This document shows, one piece after another, positions 51,177 through 59,904 of a DNA stretch of 64,000 bases. Numbering within the stretch: the first letter of the stretch is position 1; each line of letters starts with the position of its first letter. Below the pieces are notes generated by a model. The model was given only the letters and a program-made list of their open reading frames with translations. It made no database searches and was not told the DNA's origin. Where the stretch lies: positions 434,001-498,000 of the forward strand of contig NZ_BMUF01000003.1 of the NCBI RefSeq assembly GCF_014650055.1. The letters are read 5' to 3'. A program made the position numbers and the translations under genes. This DNA is from Streptomyces malachitofuscus (lineage in GTDB: Bacteria > Actinomycetota > Actinomycetes > Streptomycetales > Streptomycetaceae).

Positions 51177-52172
51177 TTACGGGTTCCCGTCGAGCAGCGC
51201 CCGGCCGAGGGGAAGGAGGGTGTGGAGGACCGCCGTGCCGGTTCTCTCGGTGCGGATCAGTCCCGCATTGCGCAGGACGGCGGCGTGCTGACTGGCACCG
51301 GCCAGTGAGATGCCCGTGCGTTCCGCCAGGGCGGTGGTGGTGGCCGGCGTGCGCAGCGCGGCCAGAACGGCGGCTCGCGTGCGGCCGAGCAGCGGGGCGA
51401 GTGCGTCGTGGGACACATCGGCGGTGTCGCCGTCGTGCAGGGGATACACCAGCACCGTGGGTTCGTCCGGGTGGTATCCCACGAACGGCCTGCCGGCGAA
51501 GAAGGAGGGGACCAGGAGCAGCCCGCGCCCGCACAGCGGCACGTCGAAGGCCGAACGCGAGGGCAGGTGGAGCGTCGGGGGCTGCCACCGCCAGGTCGGG
51601 GCGAGAGTGGTCAGCAGCGCGTCCACGCCTCCGCGCAGCACCATCTCGGCGCGCAGCGCGCGATCCGCCGCGGCCGCGGCGGCGATGTGGGGCCAGAACT
51701 CCGTGAGGGACGAGGCGTGGTAGTCGCGCAGATCCCGGACCAGGGCGTCGCGTCCCCGAGGACTTCCCTGCGCGAGTTCGCGCAGCTGCCGGTCGACGCC
51801 CGGCGACCGGCCGTCGCGTCTCCTCCTGACTCCCGCGGGTTCGGTGAGCCGCGCCAGATCCCGGTGAAGCCGCGGGGCCGGCGTGGCGTGGACCGACTCG
51901 ACCGCGTCCCCGAAGCAGGAGGCGCCCGGCTGCAGCAGGAAGTCGGGGAGGTAGTCGTCCAGGCGGACCAGCTCCGCCAGCATTCCCGCCCGGCTCACGG
52001 GGGTTCCGCTCATCGCACGCCGCCACCGGAGCGGTCCGGCGCGGCGCCCGTTGCCCACCGTCGGCGCGGCCAGCAGCAGGCGCACGCTGAGCGCCGTTTC
52101 GAACAAGGCGTCGGGGCGCGGCGCTACCGCGATGCGGCGCAGGTCGGCGGCCGAGAAGTGAAGACGGATCAC
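51177..52172 (-). CDS. DUF5937/ArsR-type winged-helix regulator
   Basis: The 331-residue protein begins MIRLHFSAADLRRIAVAPRP, the start of DUF5937, and ends with an ArsR-like winged helix (LLGRTRAAVLAALRTPATTT, then SLAGASQHAAVLRNAGLIRTERTG) at about 245-320. Such proteins are putative transcriptional regulators with a long ligand domain. It is divergent from the secreted beta-propeller gene by 133 bases. The ligand is unknown. Confidence 0.88.
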   Translation of the reverse strand: MIRLHFSAADLRRIAVAPRPDALFETALSVRLLLAAPTVGNGRRAGPLRWRRAMSGTPVSRAGMLAELVRLDDYLPDFLLQPGASCFGDAVESVHATPAPRLHRDLARLTEPAGVRRRRDGRSPGVDRQLRELAQGSPRGRDALVRDLRDYHASSLTEFWPHIAAAAAADRALRAEMVLRGGVDALLTTLAPTWRWQPPTLHLPSRSAFDVPLCGRGLLLVPSFFAGRPFVGYHPDEPTVLVYPLHDGDTADVSHDALAPLLGRTRAAVLAALRTPATTTALAERTGISLAGASQHAAVLRNAGLIRTERTGTAVLHTLLPLGRALLDGNP

Positions 52173-52305
52173 GGCCCCCGATTATCGGCAACACCGGGCC
52201 TTTCGGCCAGGGTTGAAAGGCCGGGCGACGGCGCGCCGTACGGACCAGCCTGGGGGAGTCGCGCCACGAACCCTCGTGGACACGGCTCTTCCAGGAGGTC
52301 GATTC

Positions 52306-53262
52306 ATGCATATGACGACACGGCTCCTCTGTCTGGGAGCCTCGGTGCTCCTCGCGGTGACCGGTCAGACCGGCACCGCCGGGGCCCGGGACCTTCCCGA
52401 CACCTACGTCGTCTCGCGAGCCCCGGGGATCCTGCCCGAGGGCATCGCCGTAGCGCGGGACGGCACGATGTACGTGTCGTCCGACGGTACGGGGAGACTG
52501 TTCCGGGGCCATGTGGGCGACCCCGAGCTCCGCCCGTTCGCCGCCCGGGGCGTCGAGGACCGCAGCAGCACCCTCGGTGTGCACACCGACCGACGGGGCC
52601 GGGTCCACTCCGTCGGCGGTGCGACCCTCACGGTGCACGACGCACGGGGGCGGCTGGTGGCACGGCGTACGGCTCAGGACGGCCCGCTCGGCGCACCGGA
52701 TCTCAACGATCTGGTGATCACCCCGGATGCCGTGTACGTCACCGACTGGGCCAACCCCGTGATCCACCGCGCCCAGGTGCGGCACGGCCGGATCGGCCCG
52801 TTGCGCCCCTGGCTCGACATCCGTTCGGCCTCGCCGCAGTTCCCGGCCCAGTACTGGCTGCTCAACGGCATCGTGGCCGACCGTGCCGGCGGGACCCTGC
52901 TGGTGGCGTCCAACGGAACCGAGGCACTCTGGCGCGTGGACACCTCCTCGCGGGCCGTGCAACAAGTGCGGCTGGGCGGTGAGTCGTTCGGCGCCGACGG
53001 CATGGTGCTGCGTGGCCGGACCCTGTACGCGGTACTCAACTACGGCGCCCCGAGCGGCGTGTACGTCGCAGAGCTGGACGAGGACCTCCGTGCGGGCGCG
53101 GTGCGGCACCGGATCACCGGTGAGCCGTTCGACCTGCCCACCACACTCACCCGGCACGGCTGCCGGCTGTACGTCGTCAACAGCCAACTCGACGATCCGC
53201 CGGGCGAACCCCCGTACACGGTGTCGGCGATCGCCGATCCCACATGCCCGCAGGCCGGGTGA
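52306..53262 (+). CDS. Secreted SMP-30/beta-propeller-like protein
   Basis: The 318-residue protein has a signal peptide (about 1-27) and a six-bladed propeller pattern: GILPEGIAVARDGTMYVSS, LGVHTDRRGRVHSV, LNDLVITPDAVYVTDW and YWLLNGIVADRAGGTLLVA. SMP-30-like folds hydrolyse lactones or bind calcium; conserved Asn and Asp ligand positions (ND, NG) are visible. AGGAGG lies 7 bases before ATG 52306. It is divergent from the DUF5937 regulator, its possible controller. Confidence 0.85.
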   Translation: MHMTTRLLCLGASVLLAVTGQTGTAGARDLPDTYVVSRAPGILPEGIAVARDGTMYVSSDGTGRLFRGHVGDPELRPFAARGVEDRSSTLGVHTDRRGRVHSVGGATLTVHDARGRLVARRTAQDGPLGAPDLNDLVITPDAVYVTDWANPVIHRAQVRHGRIGPLRPWLDIRSASPQFPAQYWLLNGIVADRAGGTLLVASNGTEALWRVDTSSRAVQQVRLGGESFGADGMVLRGRTLYAVLNYGAPSGVYVAELDEDLRAGAVRHRITGEPFDLPTTLTRHGCRLYVVNSQLDDPPGEPPYTVSAIADPTCPQAG

Positions 53263-53272
53263 ACGGGCGGGT

Positions 53273-53287
53273 ATACCGGGCCGGTAT
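53273..53287. terminator. Small symmetric hairpin between convergent genes
   Basis: ATACCGG-G-CCGGTAT is symmetric around one base. With so short a loop it may be a protein-binding site rather than a terminator. Confidence 0.3.
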
Positions 53288-53294
53288 GGGCGGC

Positions 53295-54116
53295 TCAGCG
53301 GAAGACGGACAGGTGGCGCTCCGTCCAGTGGGCGTAGGAATGGGGCGCCCGGCCCAGGAGGTGCTCGACGGCAGGGCTGACGGCCTGCTCGGCGGGGCTC
53401 GGCGTGCCCAGGATGGCCAGCGTCGCGTCCACCACGGGCTCCGGCATCATGTGCAGCATGTCGGAGCGCGCCTCCTCGGGGGTCTGCTCGGTGAAGGTGA
53501 TCGGTTCGCCGAGCGCCTCGCCGATCACCTGGGCGCGCTGACGCGGCGTCAGCGATTCCGGGCCGGTCAGCTCGTACGTCCTGCCGTGGTGGCCGCCCTC
53601 GGTCAGTGCCACCGCGGCGGCCGCCGCGATGTCGGCCGGGTCGATCATCGGCAAGGCCGTGTCCGCGAACGGTGCGGACACCGTTCGCCGTGTCCGCACC
53701 CCCTCCGCCCACTGGAAGGTGTTGGTGGTGAATCCGCAGGGACGCAGCACACTCCACTCCACGTCGGATGTGCGCAGCGCGGCCTCATGGGCGGACGCGT
53801 GACGATAGGCGTCCGGCCGGGTACCGGCGCCCTGCGAGGAGAGCAGCACCACCTTGGTGATGCCGCCGGCCTGTGCCGCCTTCAGTACCGCTTCGGGAAC
53901 GCTGCCCGCGACGATGAGGAACAGCGAGCGGGCCCCGTCGAGCGCGGAGGGCAGGGCGACCGGGTCGTCCAGGTCCGCCACCCGGTGCACCGCTCCACCG
54001 GGCAGTGTCGCCCCGGGAGCTCGCCGGGACAATGCGGTCACCTGTTCTCCGGCCGCCGCCAGGAGCTCAACCAGTTCCCGGCCGACGTTCCCCGTCGCAC
54101 CTGTTACGGCGATCAT
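53295..54116 (-). CDS. NmrA-like NAD(P)-binding protein
   Basis: The 273-residue protein has a Rossmann start VTGATGNVGRELVELLAAAG (4-23), then SRRAPGATLPGGAVHRVADL and VLLSSQGAGTRPD, the NmrA/TMR pattern of NAD(P)-dependent atypical SDRs. It lacks the YxxxK of classical SDRs and may act as quinone reductase or redox sensor. It is divergent from a TetR gene, with an operator in the gap. Confidence 0.92.
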   Translation of the reverse strand: MIAVTGATGNVGRELVELLAAAGEQVTALSRRAPGATLPGGAVHRVADLDDPVALPSALDGARSLFLIVAGSVPEAVLKAAQAGGITKVVLLSSQGAGTRPDAYRHASAHEAALRTSDVEWSVLRPCGFTTNTFQWAEGVRTRRTVSAPFADTALPMIDPADIAAAAAVALTEGGHHGRTYELTGPESLTPRQRAQVIGEALGEPITFTEQTPEEARSDMLHMMPEPVVDATLAILGTPSPAEQAVSPAVEHLLGRAPHSYAHWTERHLSVFR

Positions 54117-54166
54117 GAGCTTCTCCCGTGAGTCAGGCGTGTACGGCCGCAGCGGCCCACGCCGTG

Positions 54167-54186
54167 AGTTAGTTAGCTGACTGACT
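54167..54186. promoter_or_regulatory. TetR operator in the NmrA/TetR gap
   Basis: AGTTAGTTAGCTGACTGACT is an imperfect 20-bp palindrome (8 of 10 base pairs symmetric), between the divergent starts. Confidence 0.7.
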
Positions 54187-54224
54187 AAGAACCTACACGC
54201 TTCTGGTCACGGCGCAAGCCGTCT

Positions 54225-54839
54225 ATGGTGATGAGTGAGATGACTGACTCAAATATGGCGACGGGCCCGCGCTCCGCCCGCAGCGGCTCCGGCAAGCGCG
54301 AGCGGCTCGTCACGGCTGCCACCGAGGTGTTCCACCGTCAGGGGGTCGAGAGGTCCACCCTCAGCGACATCGCCCGCGTCGCCGACGTCCCGGTGGGAAA
54401 CGTCTACTACTACTTCAAGACCAAGGAGCAGCTCGTCGCCGCGGTCGTCGCAGGTCACGCCGACCGGCTGCGCGAGCTGACCGCCGTACTCGACGAGCTG
54501 GCCACCCCGGCCGAACGTCTCAAAGCCCTCGTCGGAGGATGGGTCGACCAGCGCGATCTCGCCGCCCGCTACGGCTGCCCCTTCGGGACCCTCGCCGGCG
54601 AGCTGGACAGACGCGACGACGGTCACGACCGCACGGCCGCCCCGGTGATGGAACTCCTGCTCGACTGGGCCGAGGGGCAGTTCCGTGCCATGGGGCACCG
54701 TGACGAGGCGCGCGACCTGGCCGTCTCGCTGGTATCGGCCTATCAGGGCATGTCGCTGCTCACCAACACCCTGCACGATCCCGACCTGATGAGCCGTCAG
54801 GGGCGTCGGCTGGAGCAGTGGATCGACTCCTTGGCCTGA
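54225..54839 (+). CDS. TetR-family regulator
   Basis: The protein (204 residues if started at 54225) has a TetR HTH (RLVTAATEVFHRQGVERSTL, then ADVPVGNVYYYFKTKEQLVAA) and a ligand domain with YGCPFGTLAGELDRRDD, which resembles the TetR_C_6 type. Four in-frame ATGs (54225, 54231, 54240, 54255) precede the conserved part and none has a good ribosome site, so the start is uncertain. A strong terminator follows. It probably represses the divergent NmrA-like gene. Confidence 0.9.
   Translation: MVMSEMTDSNMATGPRSARSGSGKRERLVTAATEVFHRQGVERSTLSDIARVADVPVGNVYYYFKTKEQLVAAVVAGHADRLRELTAVLDELATPAERLKALVGGWVDQRDLAARYGCPFGTLAGELDRRDDGHDRTAAPVMELLLDWAEGQFRAMGHRDEARDLAVSLVSAYQGMSLLTNTLHDPDLMSRQGRRLEQWIDSLA
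54232..54251. promoter_or_regulatory. Second operator-like repeat at the TetR start
   Basis: TGAGTGAG-ATGA-CTGACTCA has 7 of 8 symmetric pairs and shares CTGACT with the upstream operator. It overlaps candidate start codons of the TetR gene. Confidence 0.5.
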
Positions 54840-54849
54840 CCGGAGCGCC

Positions 54850-54876
54850 GCAGGCTTTCCCCGGAGGAAAGCCTGC
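54850..54876 (+). terminator. Terminator of the TetR gene
   Basis: Perfect 11-bp arms GCAGGCTTTCC / GGAAAGCCTGC with a 5-base loop, 10 bases after the stop codon. Confidence 0.85.
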
Positions 54877-55002
54877 CTTGCCGGTCAGTGTCTTGTTCGG
54901 CACGTCATCGCTGGCCATGGTGGGTCCACACGGTGGCCGGACGCCTGAACCGGGCGTTCACCACCGGCGAGCACATCGATCACGTGGGCCGAGGAGTGGA
55001 CC

Positions 55003-56145
55003 GTGCCGAACACCTACCGCATTGCCGTGATCCCGGGTGACGGGATCGGACGGGAGGTGGTCCCCGAGGGCCTGAGAAGCCTCCGAGCCGCCGCCGAAGT
55101 CCACGGGTTCCGGCTCGCGGTCACCGAGTTCGACTTCGCCAGCGCCGACTACTGGCTCGAGCACGGCACGATGCTCCCCGAGAACTGGCGGGACCTGCTC
55201 GGTGGCTTCGACGCGATCTACTTCGGGGCGGTCGGCTGGCCCGAGGTCGTCCCGGACCACGTTTCCCTGTGGGGCAGCCTGCTGCAGATGCGGCGGGGGT
55301 TCGACCAGTACGTCAATCTGCGTCCGGTCCGGCTCCTGCGCGGCGTACGCAGCCCGCTGCGCGACCACCGGCCCGGCGACATCGACTTCCTCGTCGTCCG
55401 GGAGAACACCGAGGGGGAGTACTCCAGCATCGGCGGCCGCATCTTCGAGGGCACCGACCGGGAGACGGTGGTGCAGGAGACGGTCATGACGCGCACCGGG
55501 GTCGACCGGGTGCTGCGCTACGCCTTCGACCTCGCCGCCTCCCGGCCCCGCAAGCACCTGACCTGGGCGACGAAGAGCAACGGAATCTCGATCTCGATGC
55601 CGTACTGGGACGAGCGTGCGGCCGAGATGGCCGCCCGGTATCCCGAGGTGGGCGCGGACAAGGACCACATCGACATCCTGACCGCGAAGTTCGTCCTGCA
55701 GCCCGACCGGTATGACGTGGTCGTGGCCAGCAACCTGTTCGGTGACATCCTCTCGGACCTGGGGCCGGCCTGCACGGGCACCATCGGCATCGCCCCCAGC
55801 GCCAACATCAACCCCGAGCGCTCCTTCCCCAGCCTCTTCGAGCCGGTCCACGGCTCGGCCCCCGACATCGCCGGCCTCGGCGTCGCCAATCCCGTCGGGC
55901 AGATCTGGAGCGGCGCCATGATGCTCGACCACCTCGGTGAGCCCGGGGCGGCCGCACACGTCGTCGCGGCGGTCGAGAGCGTGCTGGACGAGCAGCCCGG
56001 TGCGGTCACCCCCGACCTGGGTGGCTCCGGCACCACATCCGGACTCGGCAAGGCGATAGCCGACCGGATCGCCGCGGGCCCGCCCGCAGGACACCAACCG
56101 CACGGCGGCGCGGACCGCACACCCGGAACGGCGTCGGCGTCATGA
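55003..56145 (+). CDS. Tartrate/D-malate dehydrogenase-type isocitrate-dehydrogenase-family enzyme
   Basis: The 380-residue protein begins YRIAVIPGDGIGREVVPEG and has VRENTEGEYSSIGG, TKSNGISISMPYWDE and ASNLFGDILSDLGPA, the substrate and metal segments of the beta-decarboxylating dehydrogenases. The whole pattern is closest to tartrate dehydrogenase/decarboxylase and D-malate dehydrogenase rather than LeuB. It would oxidise a 2-hydroxy-dicarboxylate with NAD+. GAGGAG lies 6 bases before GTG 55003. It heads the five-gene operon; the transporter overlaps it as ATGA. Confidence 0.88.
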   Translation: MPNTYRIAVIPGDGIGREVVPEGLRSLRAAAEVHGFRLAVTEFDFASADYWLEHGTMLPENWRDLLGGFDAIYFGAVGWPEVVPDHVSLWGSLLQMRRGFDQYVNLRPVRLLRGVRSPLRDHRPGDIDFLVVRENTEGEYSSIGGRIFEGTDRETVVQETVMTRTGVDRVLRYAFDLAASRPRKHLTWATKSNGISISMPYWDERAAEMAARYPEVGADKDHIDILTAKFVLQPDRYDVVVASNLFGDILSDLGPACTGTIGIAPSANINPERSFPSLFEPVHGSAPDIAGLGVANPVGQIWSGAMMLDHLGEPGAAAHVVAAVESVLDEQPGAVTPDLGGSGTTSGLGKAIADRIAAGPPAGHQPHGGADRTPGTASAS

Positions 56146-57434
56146 CCCGGCGGAGCCCCGGGCCGATGGCCGAACGGCAGCGCCAAGGGACTCGGCGCAT
56201 CACGTTCCTGGTCGCTCTCGCGGTGTTCGCCCAGGAGTCGACGTGGAACTTCTACGAATCACAGGTGCCCCCTCTCCTCAAGGAGCACCTCACCAGCGCC
56301 GCCCTGGTAGGCCTGCTGATGGGCATGGACAACCTGCTGGGCATCTTCGTCCAGCCGTGGATCGGCAACCGGTCGGACCGCACCCGGACCTCCTGGGGCC
56401 GGCGCATCCCCTACCTGGTCGTCGGCATGCCGATCGCCGCCGCGCTGTTCGTCGTCATCCCGCACACGGCGGCGTCACTGCCCCTGCTGATCCTGGTCAT
56501 GTTCAGCTATGCACTCGTGGCCAACACCTTCAAACCGATCGCCGAGGCGCTCGTCCCCGACTTCATCCCGCCCGGGAGACGCAGCCGCGCCAACGCCGCG
56601 GTCAAGATCGCCTCCAGTGTCACGGCCATCGTCGCCGCGCTCCTCAGCATCTTCCTCGTCGACGACCACCTGAACGTGGCGTTCGCCATCCCCGCGATCA
56701 TCATGCTCGTCTCCGTCCTGGTACTCGCGGCCACCGTGCGCGACAGCCGGTCCGACGGCTACCGGGCCGCGGTGGCAGAGGACCACGAGGCGACGGAGCC
56801 GGAGCGGAAGGACCCACGGGTGCGGGACACCTTCGTGGAGATCCTCAAGGACACCGACCGCAGCCGGCTCCTCATCCTCTTCGGCATCCTGCTCTTCGGC
56901 GGCGCGTGGGCCGCGTCACGATCCCTGATGACGCCGTACGGCATGGAAGCGCTCGACATGTCACGCGGAGCCGCCGGAGGTCTCACGCTGCCCAGCGGCA
57001 TCGCGTTCATCCTGGCCGCCTATCCCGCGGCGGTCCTGGCCGAGCGCTACGGACGGCTGCGGGTCATGGCCGCGGGCATGTCGGTCTTCGCCGCGGCCAT
57101 GGTGCTGGGCACGGTGGTCCGGACACCGACCGGCACCGCCGCGGCCCTGTGCCTGGCGGCAGCGGGCGCGACCTGCTTCCTCGTCAACGCGGTGGTGGTG
57201 CTGTGGAACCTCGCCCCGTCCGCCCGGGTCTTCGGCACCTACGCCGGCCTGTACACCGTCGGCTGGGCGAGCGGAGGCTTCCTCGGGCCGGCGGTGGTGG
57301 GCGGCATGGTCGACGTCACCGGCTGGTCGCTGATGCTCATCGACATCGCCGTCGTCGCCGCACTGGCGATCGCCGTCGTCGTCAGGATCACCACGCTGCA
57401 GCGTCGTCGGGCCGCCCTGACCCTCGCCAAGTGA
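56142..57434 (+). CDS. MFS transporter of the GPH/SLC45-like type
   Basis: The 430-residue protein has twelve predicted helices and NRSDRTRTSWGRRIPYLVVG after helix 2, the GPH-symporter/SLC45 signature. The conserved Asp and Arg pair suits proton- or sodium-coupled uptake. It overlaps the dehydrogenase gene by four bases and should import the pathway substrate. Family members transport sugars, but here the neighbours suggest an organic acid. Confidence 0.9.
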   Translation: MTRRSPGPMAERQRQGTRRITFLVALAVFAQESTWNFYESQVPPLLKEHLTSAALVGLLMGMDNLLGIFVQPWIGNRSDRTRTSWGRRIPYLVVGMPIAAALFVVIPHTAASLPLLILVMFSYALVANTFKPIAEALVPDFIPPGRRSRANAAVKIASSVTAIVAALLSIFLVDDHLNVAFAIPAIIMLVSVLVLAATVRDSRSDGYRAAVAEDHEATEPERKDPRVRDTFVEILKDTDRSRLLILFGILLFGGAWAASRSLMTPYGMEALDMSRGAAGGLTLPSGIAFILAAYPAAVLAERYGRLRVMAAGMSVFAAAMVLGTVVRTPTGTAAALCLAAAGATCFLVNAVVVLWNLAPSARVFGTYAGLYTVGWASGGFLGPAVVGGMVDVTGWSLMLIDIAVVAALAIAVVVRITTLQRRRAALTLAK

Positions 57435-57490
57435 CGACTCCCGTCGGCAAGAATCCGATCGAAGGCGCAGCGAGAAATGAGGAACCACCC

Positions 57491-58474
57491 GTGCCCCGCA
57501 TCCTGATCACAACGGACTATCTGCGGCCGGGCGACGAAGTCGACCAGTATCTGCGCAAGCACGGCCACACCACCGTCCACGCACCCATGACCGGCCGCCG
57601 CGACCCCGAGGAGCTCGTCGCCGCCCTCGACGGCATCGACGGGGCACTCGTCGCGAACGAACCCCTCACCGCCGACGTCCTGTCCAGGGCTCCACTCCTC
57701 AAGGCCGTCGTCCGCACGGGCGTGGGCCACGACTCGATCGACGTGGCCGCCGCGCGCGAGCTCGGTATCACAGTGAGCAACCTCCCGGGCATCAACGCGG
57801 GCGCCGTCGCCGAGTACACCCTCGGGCTGCTCCTGGCGGCGGCGCGGCGGCTCGTGCAGAGTGCGACCGGGGTGGCGGCCGGTGGCTGGCCCCGGCAGGA
57901 CGGCCACGAACTGCGCGGGTCGACCCTGGGGCTGATCGGATACGGGGCCGCCGCACGCGCCGTGGTGCCGCTCGCGCGGGCCTTCGGCATGCGGGTGCTC
58001 TGCGCGACCGGCGTGCCCGACAGCGCGCGGACCGACCCCTCGGTGGAGTTCACCGAGCTCCCCGAACTGCTGGCCGCCTCCGACTACGTATCGGTGCACA
58101 CCGCACTGACGGAACGGACCAGACACCTCCTCGACGCCGACGCCTTCCGGCGGATGAAACCGACAGCGGTCCTGGTCAACACGGCGCGCGGGGCCGTCGT
58201 CGACGAACGGGCGCTCGCCGACGCGGTCCGTACGGGAGAGATCGCCGCGGCGGCCCTCGACGTGGTGGACGAGGAGCCGCTGCCCGGCGACAGCCCCCTG
58301 CGCGGCGTCGAGGGCATCGTCGTCTACCCCCACATGGCGGGACAGACCGCCGAGGCCCGGGCCGCCGCGGGCCGGGAGGGCGCGGCCGAACTGATGGCCG
58401 CCCTGGAGGGGCGACCGCGCTTCGCCGTGAACGCCCCCACACCGGCCGGCCCCGCTGCCGGCGGCATCGGATGA
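57491..58474 (+). CDS. D-2-hydroxyacid dehydrogenase (phosphoglycerate-dehydrogenase-like)
   Basis: The 327-residue protein has an NAD-binding LGLIGYGAAARAVVPLARAFG and the catalytic trio: Arg in LVNTARGAVVDE, Glu in DVVDEEPLP, His in YPHMAGQT. It reduces 2-keto acids to D-2-hydroxy acids or the reverse. GTG 57491 is chosen because GAGGAA lies about 8 bases before it and the fold begins at PRILITTDYL; a GTG at 57431 that overlaps the transporter stop is an alternative giving 20 extra residues. The AtuA-like gene follows. Confidence 0.9.
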   Translation: MPRILITTDYLRPGDEVDQYLRKHGHTTVHAPMTGRRDPEELVAALDGIDGALVANEPLTADVLSRAPLLKAVVRTGVGHDSIDVAAARELGITVSNLPGINAGAVAEYTLGLLLAAARRLVQSATGVAAGGWPRQDGHELRGSTLGLIGYGAAARAVVPLARAFGMRVLCATGVPDSARTDPSVEFTELPELLAASDYVSVHTALTERTRHLLDADAFRRMKPTAVLVNTARGAVVDERALADAVRTGEIAAAALDVVDEEPLPGDSPLRGVEGIVVYPHMAGQTAEARAAAGREGAAELMAALEGRPRFAVNAPTPAGPAAGGIG

Positions 58475-58518
58475 ACGCCGGCCCGACCACGCGCCGGACG
58501 TCGACAAGGAAGAGGAAC

Positions 58519-59904
58519 ATGGACAACGAACGGGTCGACAGCATCAAAGTGCTGGCGCCGACCGGCATGCTCGGCGCCGGCTTCCCCGAAGCCACCATCG
58601 AGCGCGGCCTGGCGCTCGGTGCCGACGTGATCTCCGTGGACGCGGGGAGCACCGACTCGGGCCCCTACTACCTCGGATCCGCACAGCCCAAGACCACGCG
58701 CGCCGCCGTCGCCCGCGACCTGCGCGTCCTGCTCAAAGCGGCGGCGCGGGCCGGTATCCCGCTGATCGTGGGCTCCTGCGGCACCAGCGGCACCGACGCC
58801 GGCGTCGACTGGATCGCCGGGATCACCGCCGACATCCTGGCCGACGAGGGGCTCGGTCTACGGGTCGCCCGCATCTACAGCGAACAGGAGGCCGGCACCC
58901 TCGTCGGGCATCTGGACGCCGGCCGCATCCACGCCCTGCCGCCCCTGGGCGAGCTGACGGCGGAGACACTCGAGAGCTGCACCCACATCGTGGCCATGAT
59001 GGGACACGAACCCCTCGTCGCCGCCCTGGAGGCCGGGGCCCAGGTGGTCCTCGCCGGACGCGCCACCGACACGGCCGTCGCGGCCGCCTACCCGCTGATG
59101 AAGGGCATGCCCGCCGGACCCACCTGGCACGCCGGCAAGATCATCGAATGCGGCGGCCAGTGCACCACCGACCCCCGGGCCGGGGGAGTGCTGGCCACCA
59201 TCGACGCCGGCGGTTTCACCATCGAACCGCTCGACCCGACGGTCGCCTGCACCCCGATCCTCGTCGCGGCCCACATGCTCTACGAGACGGTGAACCCCTT
59301 CCAGATGCGTGAGCCCGACGGCACCCTGGACGTCCGGGAGGCCACGTACACCGCCCTCGACGACCGCCGGGTGCGCGTGGAGGGCTCGCGCTTCCACATC
59401 GCCGACCAGCACACCGTCAAGCTCGAAGGCGCACGCGTCACCGGCTACGAGACCATGTCGTTCACCGCGATCCGCGACCCGCACATCCTCGAGCACATCG
59501 ACGACTGGGCGGATCTCCTGCGCACCATCACCACGCAGCGCGTGGCGCAGACCCTCGGCCTGAGCGAGGACAAGTACGCCTTCGACGTGCGCCTCTACGG
59601 CTACAACGCCGTGCTGGGGCACCTCGAGCCGGCCCAGGGGGCGCCGCGCGAGGTGGGGGTCATGCTCCTCGTCAACGCTCCGGACCAGAGCACCGCCACC
59701 GCCGTGGCGAAGGTCGCCAACCCGTTGATGCTGCACCTTCCGACACCCGACATGAGCTACCTGCCCAGCCTCGCCTTCGCCACCTCACCGGCCGAGACGG
59801 AACGCGGGCCCGCCTACGAGTTCGTGCTCAACCACGTCGTCGACACCACCAGCCCCACCGACATGTTCCGCATCGAGATCGAGGAGGCCCCGCACCGTGG
59901 CTGA
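58519..59904 (+). CDS. DUF1446 (AtuA-type) protein
   Basis: The 461-residue protein starts IKVLAPTGMLGAGFPEATIE and has GADVISVDAGSTDSGPYYLG, GSCGTSGTDAGVDW, LAGRATDTAVAAAYPLMKG and ECGGQCTTDPRAGG, the DUF1446 pattern of AtuA proteins. AtuA belongs to the acyclic terpene utilisation cluster of Pseudomonas, but its reaction is not established. Here it sits with acid dehydrogenases, not terpene enzymes. AAGGAAGAGG precedes ATG 58519. The DUF4387 gene overlaps its end by 8 bases. Confidence 0.9.
   Translation: MDNERVDSIKVLAPTGMLGAGFPEATIERGLALGADVISVDAGSTDSGPYYLGSAQPKTTRAAVARDLRVLLKAAARAGIPLIVGSCGTSGTDAGVDWIAGITADILADEGLGLRVARIYSEQEAGTLVGHLDAGRIHALPPLGELTAETLESCTHIVAMMGHEPLVAALEAGAQVVLAGRATDTAVAAAYPLMKGMPAGPTWHAGKIIECGGQCTTDPRAGGVLATIDAGGFTIEPLDPTVACTPILVAAHMLYETVNPFQMREPDGTLDVREATYTALDDRRVRVEGSRFHIADQHTVKLEGARVTGYETMSFTAIRDPHILEHIDDWADLLRTITTQRVAQTLGLSEDKYAFDVRLYGYNAVLGHLEPAQGAPREVGVMLLVNAPDQSTATAVAKVANPLMLHLPTPDMSYLPSLAFATSPAETERGPAYEFVLNHVVDTTSPTDMFRIEIEEAPHRG

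Noticed and set aside
50425..53757. Open frame of about 1100 codons crossing the VOC, Gvp, DUF5937 and propeller genes
   Set aside because: It runs through four well-supported genes in other frames and has no protein-like domain.
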